Shown here: positions 7,987 through 12,148 of the stretch, one piece after another
Position numbering within the stretch: the stretch's first letter is position 1
Layout of the letters: each line of letters begins with the position of its first letter
From: Auxenochlorella pyrenoidosa
Taxonomy: Eukaryota; Chlorophyta; Trebouxiophyceae; Chlorellales; Chlorellaceae
Length of the DNA: 12,148 bases
Assembly: GCA_001430745.1 (NCBI GenBank)
Contig: KQ482062.1
Location: 1-12,148 of the forward strand
Direction of reading: 5' to 3'
Position numbers and translations under genes: made by a program
The notes under the pieces: generated by a model
What the model was told of the DNA's origin: nothing
Databases searched by the model: none
The model's input: only the letters and a program-made list of their open reading frames with translations

Positions 7987-10127
7987 TCAGGTTGCCGTGG
8001 CGGACCCGCCGCCGTCTTCTCCGCTGCCGATGGCCAGGCGCACATGCCGCTGCACGCCCTCCCAGTCCTCGGCGGGAACCAGGCGGCCCAGCTCCTCCCA
8101 GCAGCCCGGCCGTGTGGCCGGGCGCAGCACCCAGCGGTTCTGGTACTCCTGCAAGCAGGCGCACCCAGGAACCAAGCGTATGCACTCCTTGCACGGGTTG
8201 AGGCTAGCTGCCGGGCAGCCCGGCACAGGCCAAGCCAGGGCAGACTGGCTCCCGAGCGATGCCAGCTGTGACAACGATGGGACCCGCCCGCGAGCAGCCT
8301 CCCCCACCTGCGCTTCCTGCGAGCCCACCCCACAGTCCTCCAAGTGCCGCACCAGCCAGCGCGTCTGCGCCGCGACCTGCACGATGTGGTCCACGCCCCC
8401 CGCCGACGCCTGCAGGTCGCGGAAGGCGGCAGCCGCCGCCTCCTGTGGCGCCAGCGGAGGCTTCGCCGCGCCGCCGCGCGCCTCGGGCGCCTTGCGCTTC
8501 CTCTCCTGCGCCCCAGGCCAATACGCATGCATACATGTTGGGCCATGCTGGGCGGGCACACTCTCATCCGCCTCCCTCGCCGCCACAGAGCACGCCAGGC
8601 TCAAGGGCAACCCACGCGCTGGCCCCCCCCGCTCACTTTTTGCGAGCTGCGCAGCATGACAGACACGCGGTGCCGCGTTGCAAAGGGGTCCAGGAACGGC
8701 ATCAGCAGGTCCAGCACGCGCCGCGTCGCGGCCTGCAGCGGGCCACGGCACAGGCGCATGGGGTGGCGTGGAGCGGCCGGCCATGCGGGAGGGCGAGCCG
8801 GCTTGGCGTAGGCAAATGAGGGCAGCATGCAGAGGGCGCAGGACGGAGCGTGCCTGCTCTGCACAGCCGAGAAGCGAGAGGCAAGTCAGGAAGCCTCGCC
8901 AAAAAGCTGGCCAGGGCAGAGGCGCGCCGGGAGGGCGCTGCTGCAACTCCCCCAGGGCTCGGTATGGCTGGACACAAGAGCGCAGGGGGCGGCCTCACCT
9001 GCCCGTGCTGCTCCACCTCGTGCATGTAGATGGGGGACAGCATGGACAGCGCCTTGCGGATGGGCTCGGGCATCCAGGGCCGCCGCATCTTCCTGCTGCC
9101 AGTGTCGTCTGCGGGCTCTGGCAGGGGCTCGGGCGCAGGCACCTGCTCGGCGATGCGCCGCACTATGTCAACGGCCTTGAGGGTGTCTTCAGACAGCTCA
9201 ACCTGCAGATCTGCACCAGGACAGCATGGATGCGAGTGTACGGGAGTGCAGGGGGTCGGTATGGCAGGGAAGGGGCGCAATGGAAGGGCGAGAGCCTTGG
9301 GGGCAGTTGCCAGCTGCTGCTGGGTATGGCCGCGTCGCATCCGCACATCCATGGAGGCTTGAATAAATGCAGCTGTCTGGGCACGGAGCAGAGGGCCTGC
9401 CCACGAGGCAGCACAGGATAGCGCAGCGTACCAGTGCAGCAGCGAGCTGCGCGTGCCCTGGTGGCGCACCTTTCCTGGGTGGCGAGCGCTGCTCGCCTGC
9501 AGCCTGCTGCGGCTGGGCAGTCGGCGAGGCCTCGTGAACAGCTGGCACCGCCTCTCCATCCACCTCCATTTTTGCTGCTGATCCTCCTGCTAAGCCCTGG
9601 GGACCATCATCTGCTTCTCTGCTACCTGCCGCTGGCGGCTGCGACTCCTGATCATCAGGCTGCTCTGACTTGGCAACAGAGGCAGGGCAGGCCGCCGGCT
9701 CTGCATCTACAAGGGAGCCACACCAGTGACACAGCCGCAAGCTGAATGCCATCAGGTCAGAATAGCCTAAAATTTGATGTGAGCAAGCCATTGCCACACA
9801 TCTTATAAGGGTAGCATTAGATAAGATGTGAGCAAGCCATTGCCACACATCTCACATCTTATCTAATGCTACCCTTGTTGCCACACCTGAGGCATCCTGG
9901 GCCTGCCCGCAGCGTTGGCAGGCGGCGCCCGCCCCGTCGCCACCGCGCTGGTGGACGGCCGGTGCATCGCCCTCTGCACCCTCCTCTGCCTTTATGTGAA
10001 CCCCGGAAGGCCGGTGAGGTGTGCTGCGAGACAGGGGCAGGGGCAGGGCAGTGCTGCGTGTGTGAAGCAGCTTGAGGACCCTCTGTTTGCGCAGCTTATC
10101 TCGGATTCAGGACATTCTTTACCTCAT
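7987..10127 (-). CDS. Unrecognised 348-aa protein, seven exons
   Basis: Exons on the minus strand: 10127-10123, 10023-9887, 9706-9470, 9210-8999, 8732-8637, 8505-8308, 8148-7987 (TGA). Phases at the six joints are 2, 1, 1, 0, 0, 0 and every one matches, giving 349 codons including stop. Exon 1 would contribute only ATGAG, ending at a GTAAAG donor; this start is the least certain part. Residues 1 to about 126 are Ala/Glu/Pro/Gln-rich and look disordered, with one CxxC and an IKAE step fitting a sumoylation consensus. Residues 127-348 look folded and helical, with LSEDTLKAVDIVRRIAEQV, RRPWMPEPIRKALSML, RRVLDLLMPFLDPFATRHRV, a basic ERKRK patch, and aromatic NRWVLRP and CWEELGRLVPAEDWEGV. I do not recognise the family and assign no function. 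The basic patch and acidic tail would suit a nuclear protein. Confidence 0.75.
8149..8307 (-). other. 159-base in-frame intron of the unrecognised gene
   Basis: Donor GCGCAG|GTGGGG (GT at 8307-8306) and acceptor CTGCTTGCAG (AG at 8150-8149) bound a phase-0 intron of exactly 53 codons with no stop in frame. Retention would insert 53 residues without shifting the frame. The intron contains a small GC hairpin, GCCGGG-CAG-CCCGGC, near 8209-8223. Splicing is favoured because the acceptor is good and the insert looks unlike its neighbours. Confidence 0.55.
9776..9852. repeat. Direct repeat, two exact 28-bp copies, period 49
   Basis: The 28 bases 9776-9803 (starting GATGTGAGCAAGCCATTG) recur exactly at 9825-9852. 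TTGCCACAC appears a third time at 9879-9887, overlapping the exon 2 donor. The second copy overlaps the first arm and loop of the hairpin at 9807-9876. The area is AT-richer than the rest of the window. Confidence 0.95.
9807..9876. repeat. Perfect inverted repeat, 26-bp arms, 18-base loop, inside an intron
   Basis: The arm at 9807-9832 (AAGGGTAGCATTAGATAAGA then TGTGAG) is the exact reverse complement of 9851-9876. The loop is 9833-9850. Pairing does not extend outward (T9806 against G9877) or inward (C9833 against T9850). The hairpin lies wholly within intron 2 of the unrecognised minus-strand gene (9886-9707), 10 bases after the donor. It could fold in the pre-mRNA, act as a small-RNA precursor, or be the relic of a fold-back insertion or a template-switch mutation. 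Confidence 0.97.
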
Positions 10128-10692
10128 GAGTTTTGTAAAATCGGGGGTTAAGAGCAGCTGCAAGCGCCACAGCCGGGCGTGGGTTTTGGCAGAGGGTTCC
10201 TAACGGGGCACGAGAGAGGGACCCAAGCGATGTGATATGAGTACGGAGTTCTTGGTCACTCCCAGGGGAGCTGCCTGATGGGTAGCCGGGGGCAGGCCAC
10301 ACCCCTCAGCAGGTGGGCCACAGGGAGGGCAGACAGGCAGGTGGGAAGGGTACTTGCAGGCATGCTATGCTGACCCATTCATCCAAATCAGCCGGGGCAC
10401 ACACGACGCCACGTTCTCGGCCTGCCCAACCCTCCACCCGAGTTCGCAACGTTCAGTCGCCACCTTAGCAACGTCGCCCCGCTCATCCTCGGGAGGTTGA
10501 AAGGCTGCAGCACCGCTGGCCAGACGTGCCGGGAGCAGCGGCTGCGGGGTGGAGCAAGGCTCGAGCGCTCGCGTTGCGCCGCTCCGGTCCTTCCGCTGCG
10601 ACGTGCGCAGGGCACTTGGAACCCGGGTTTGCCTAGGCTCGTGCTAGGCCTGTGAGACACAGAAAGCCCCGGCACTTTGCATCAGCTGCAGT
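10128..10692. promoter_or_regulatory. Shared intergenic region of two divergent genes
   Basis: The unrecognised gene starts leftward at 10127 and the CAMTA-like gene starts rightward at 10693. The 565 bases between must hold both promoters and 5' leaders, plausibly as one bidirectional promoter. No TATA box or other core element is clear. Frames in it are short and unlike protein. A TGTAA at 10134-10138 on the plus strand has no convincing plus-strand gene before it. Confidence 0.55.
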
Positions 10693-12148
10693 ATGGCAGA
10701 GGAGGAGGTGATGGATGTGGATGCTGCCTCGCCCATAGCAGCAGATGCGGCACAGCCGGCGGGGCCAGGTGCAGAAACGCTTGCACAGGCAGGCACAGCG
10801 TCGCCAGCAGCACCAGCAGAAGCAGCGCAACCAGCAGCGGCAGCAGGAGCAGCGTCGCCAGCAGCACCAGCAGAAGCAGCGCAACCAGCAGCGGCAGCAG
10901 GAGCAGCGTCGCCAGCAGCACCAGCAGAAGCAGCGCAACCAGCAGCGGCAGCTGGAGCAGCGCAGCCAGCAGCACCAGCAGAAGCAGCGCAGCAAGCAGC
11001 AGCCCAGCCAGCCGCGCCAGCGGGGGCAGCAGGCGAGCCACCAGCAGGCTCGCAGCAGGCAGGCGGCCGCCAGCAGTCCTTGCTGGAGCTTGCCACCGTC
11101 CGCTGGCTGGACGGTGATGCCGCCTACCTGGGCCTCACGGCGCCAGAGACCGCAGGGCTCTCGCTCTCCAGCGAGCCGCGGCAGCAGCCGCCAGGTGCGT
11201 AACGGTGGACTTTTGCGCCATGCCGGCCGCTGAGCGCGTGCGCACGTTGGGCTGGCTGCCTGCAGCGCAGGCGCTGCCTGATGAGCACGGCCTGTGGCGC
11301 ATGTGCCGCCTGCGAATGCAACGGCCTTTGCCGCGCATGAACCGCTTAATCTTGTGTCAACCTTCCCACACCACCCACCCCACCCACCCACCCACCCGCC
11401 CCGACCTCATTCGCCCCTGGCCCTGGTCCCATCGGAAAGCGCTGCAATCCCGCCCTCCTCCCTGTGACCACACCTCCCTGCCTACTCATTGCTACCGCCC
11501 CAAAGTGCGCAGCCAACTCCACACACCCCTGGCCTTCACCCCCCCCCCGTCCGCAGCCGGCACACTGCTGCTGTACGACCAGGAGAAGTGCCCAGACTAC
11601 CGCAGGGATGGCTACGAGTGGAAGAAGGTCAAAGTCAGGTACACGCTCAAAGGTGAGGCCAGGCGGCAGTGCAAGCTCAGGGGTGGGGGCAAGGAAGGGC
11701 GCAGCGTCGGTGCGCCGGCACGGGGAGCGTGGGCCGCGGGCAGGGCGGGCACGCGTGTGAGCCCTTCTGCATCAGTGGCCAGGGATGCACCTCTGAGGAC
11801 AGCTGGCAGACGACGGGAGGGCCAGGGGGCCCTCTTTGGAGACCTGCGAAGCGCTTGGACCAGCAGGCTGCCAGCAGGGGCACTGCCTGCCCCTGTATGC
11901 GCACCCTGCCTGGCCCGCATTCGCGCCAGCGCGCATCATGCACCTCGGCCCCCGGCCGCTCTTTCCATTCCCTTCTCGCAGTCAACGGGGAGAACACGGT
12001 GTCCTGCTTTTACGACAAGCCAGAGGTCGAGGTGCCAGACGCCCTGCAGCGGCGGCGCTACGTGCTGAAGGACCCGGGGCCGGGCCCGCGCCTGGTGCTG
12101 GTGCAGTACAAGCTGCCAGACCCCGGGGCGGAGCGCCGCCGCCGAGGC
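10693..12148 (+). CDS. CAMTA-like CG-1 domain transcription factor, 5' part, runs off the window
   Basis: Exons 10693-11194, 11557-11652 and 11982-12148 (open at the edge) encode 255 visible residues. Introns 11195-11556 and 11653-11981 are phase 1, with CAG|GTGCGT...CCGCAG and AAG|GTGAGG...TCGCAG. ATG 10693 sits in GCAGTATGG. Residues 1 to about 125 are Ala/Pro/Gln-rich and repetitive. From about 130 the CG-1 domain follows: VRWL at 136-139, PPAGTLLLYDQ across the first splice, YRRDGYEWKK, then after the second splice NGENTVSCFYDKPE, RRRYVLKD and LVLVQYKLPD. This matches the CG-1 order RWL, PPsGtlfLydr, fRkDGy.Wkk, CyY, rRrYw.L and iVLVhY. CG-1 binds CGCG-type DNA elements, and CAMTA proteins are calcium/calmodulin-responsive. 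The TIG, ankyrin and IQ regions that define a true CAMTA would lie outside the window, so only the CG-1 assignment is firm. Confidence 0.88.
10801..11016 (+). repeat. 54-bp tandem repeat encoding Ala/Pro-rich 18-mers
   Basis: Three near-identical 54-base units start at 10801, 10855 and 10909, encoding SPAAPAEAAQPAAAAGAA. A diverged fourth copy begins at 10963. Copies one and two are identical in DNA and copy three differs at one or two bases (GCAGCTGGA for GCAGCAGGA), indicating recent duplication. All lie in the first exon of the CG-1 gene and keep the frame. Confidence 0.93.
11371..11402 (+). other. C-run tract (CCCA repeats) in intron 1 of the CG-1 gene
   Basis: The plus strand reads CCACCCACCCCACCCACCCA and continues in the same way to 11402. 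It is a run of C3-4 units separated by single A, giving a quadruplex pattern on the minus strand. It lies mid-intron about 155 bases before the acceptor, so it is not the pyrimidine tract of that acceptor itself. Confidence 0.8.

Noticed and set aside
9912..10014. Plus-strand exon candidate with acceptor CCCGCAG, frame containing ALVDGRCIALCTLLCLYVNP and donor GTGAGG
   Set aside because: The minus strand has an exon over the same bases with a much better acceptor (CCCTGTCTCGCAG) and phases that fit both neighbours; the plus-strand frame has no partner exons.
10565..10576. CGCG-containing site in the divergent promoter as a CG-1 autoregulatory element
   Set aside because: The core reads TCGCGT, which lacks the usual A/C/G before CGCG, and one CGCG is expected by chance in such GC-rich DNA.
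10745..11233. Plus-strand Gln/Arg-rich frame (QQHQQKQRNQQ repeats)
   Set aside because: It is a shifted-frame reading of the same tandem repeat; the frame that splices into the CG-1 domain is the real one.
10682..11391. Minus-strand Leu/Cys-rich hydrophobic frames that resemble membrane segments
   Set aside because: They are antisense shadows of the plus-strand Ala-rich 54-bp repeats (GCA codons read in reverse as TGC/CTG).

Overview
The window looks like nuclear DNA of a green alga, most likely a trebouxiophyte or other chlorophyte. The base composition is strongly GC-rich with GC-ending codons. Genes are split into many short exons by introns of about 100 to 660 bases that begin GTG(A/C)G and end in C-rich tracts plus CAG. 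CA/CG microsatellites are present, and a candidate UGUAA polyadenylation signal follows one gene. No bacterial operon structure, tRNA, rRNA, CRISPR array or transposase is visible. All gene models were built by hand from splice-site phase and protein similarity. No transcript or database evidence was available.

Layout: positions 1-1140 show no gene but hold two CA-type microsatellites. The larger one is a 116-bp alternating purine-pyrimidine run. Positions 1141-7352, minus strand, hold a gene of about 13 exons for a chromatin or transcription protein of roughly 970 residues. It has an N-terminal plant-type B3 DNA-binding domain, an acidic Ser/Glu stretch, a bromodomain, a poly-Gln tract and a helical C-terminus. 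Positions 7353-7986 are intergenic, with the 3' end of the next gene and the promoter of the B3/bromodomain gene. Positions 7987-10127, minus strand, hold a seven-exon gene for a 348-residue protein I do not recognise; its second intron contains a perfect 26-bp hairpin. Positions 10128-10692 are a shared intergenic region between divergent genes. Positions 10693-12148, plus strand, hold the 5' part of a CAMTA-like gene: an alanine-rich N-terminus with 54-bp repeats, then a complete or nearly complete CG-1 DNA-binding domain, running off the window edge.

At least two of the three genes encode probable nuclear proteins: a B3 plus bromodomain protein, which would combine sequence-specific DNA binding with acetyl-lysine reading, and a CG-1 family transcription factor. 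The middle protein has a disordered acidic N-terminus and basic patches, so it may also be nuclear, but that is inference. The most unusual items are the B3-plus-bromodomain combination, the hairpin inside an intron, and the unrecognised protein.
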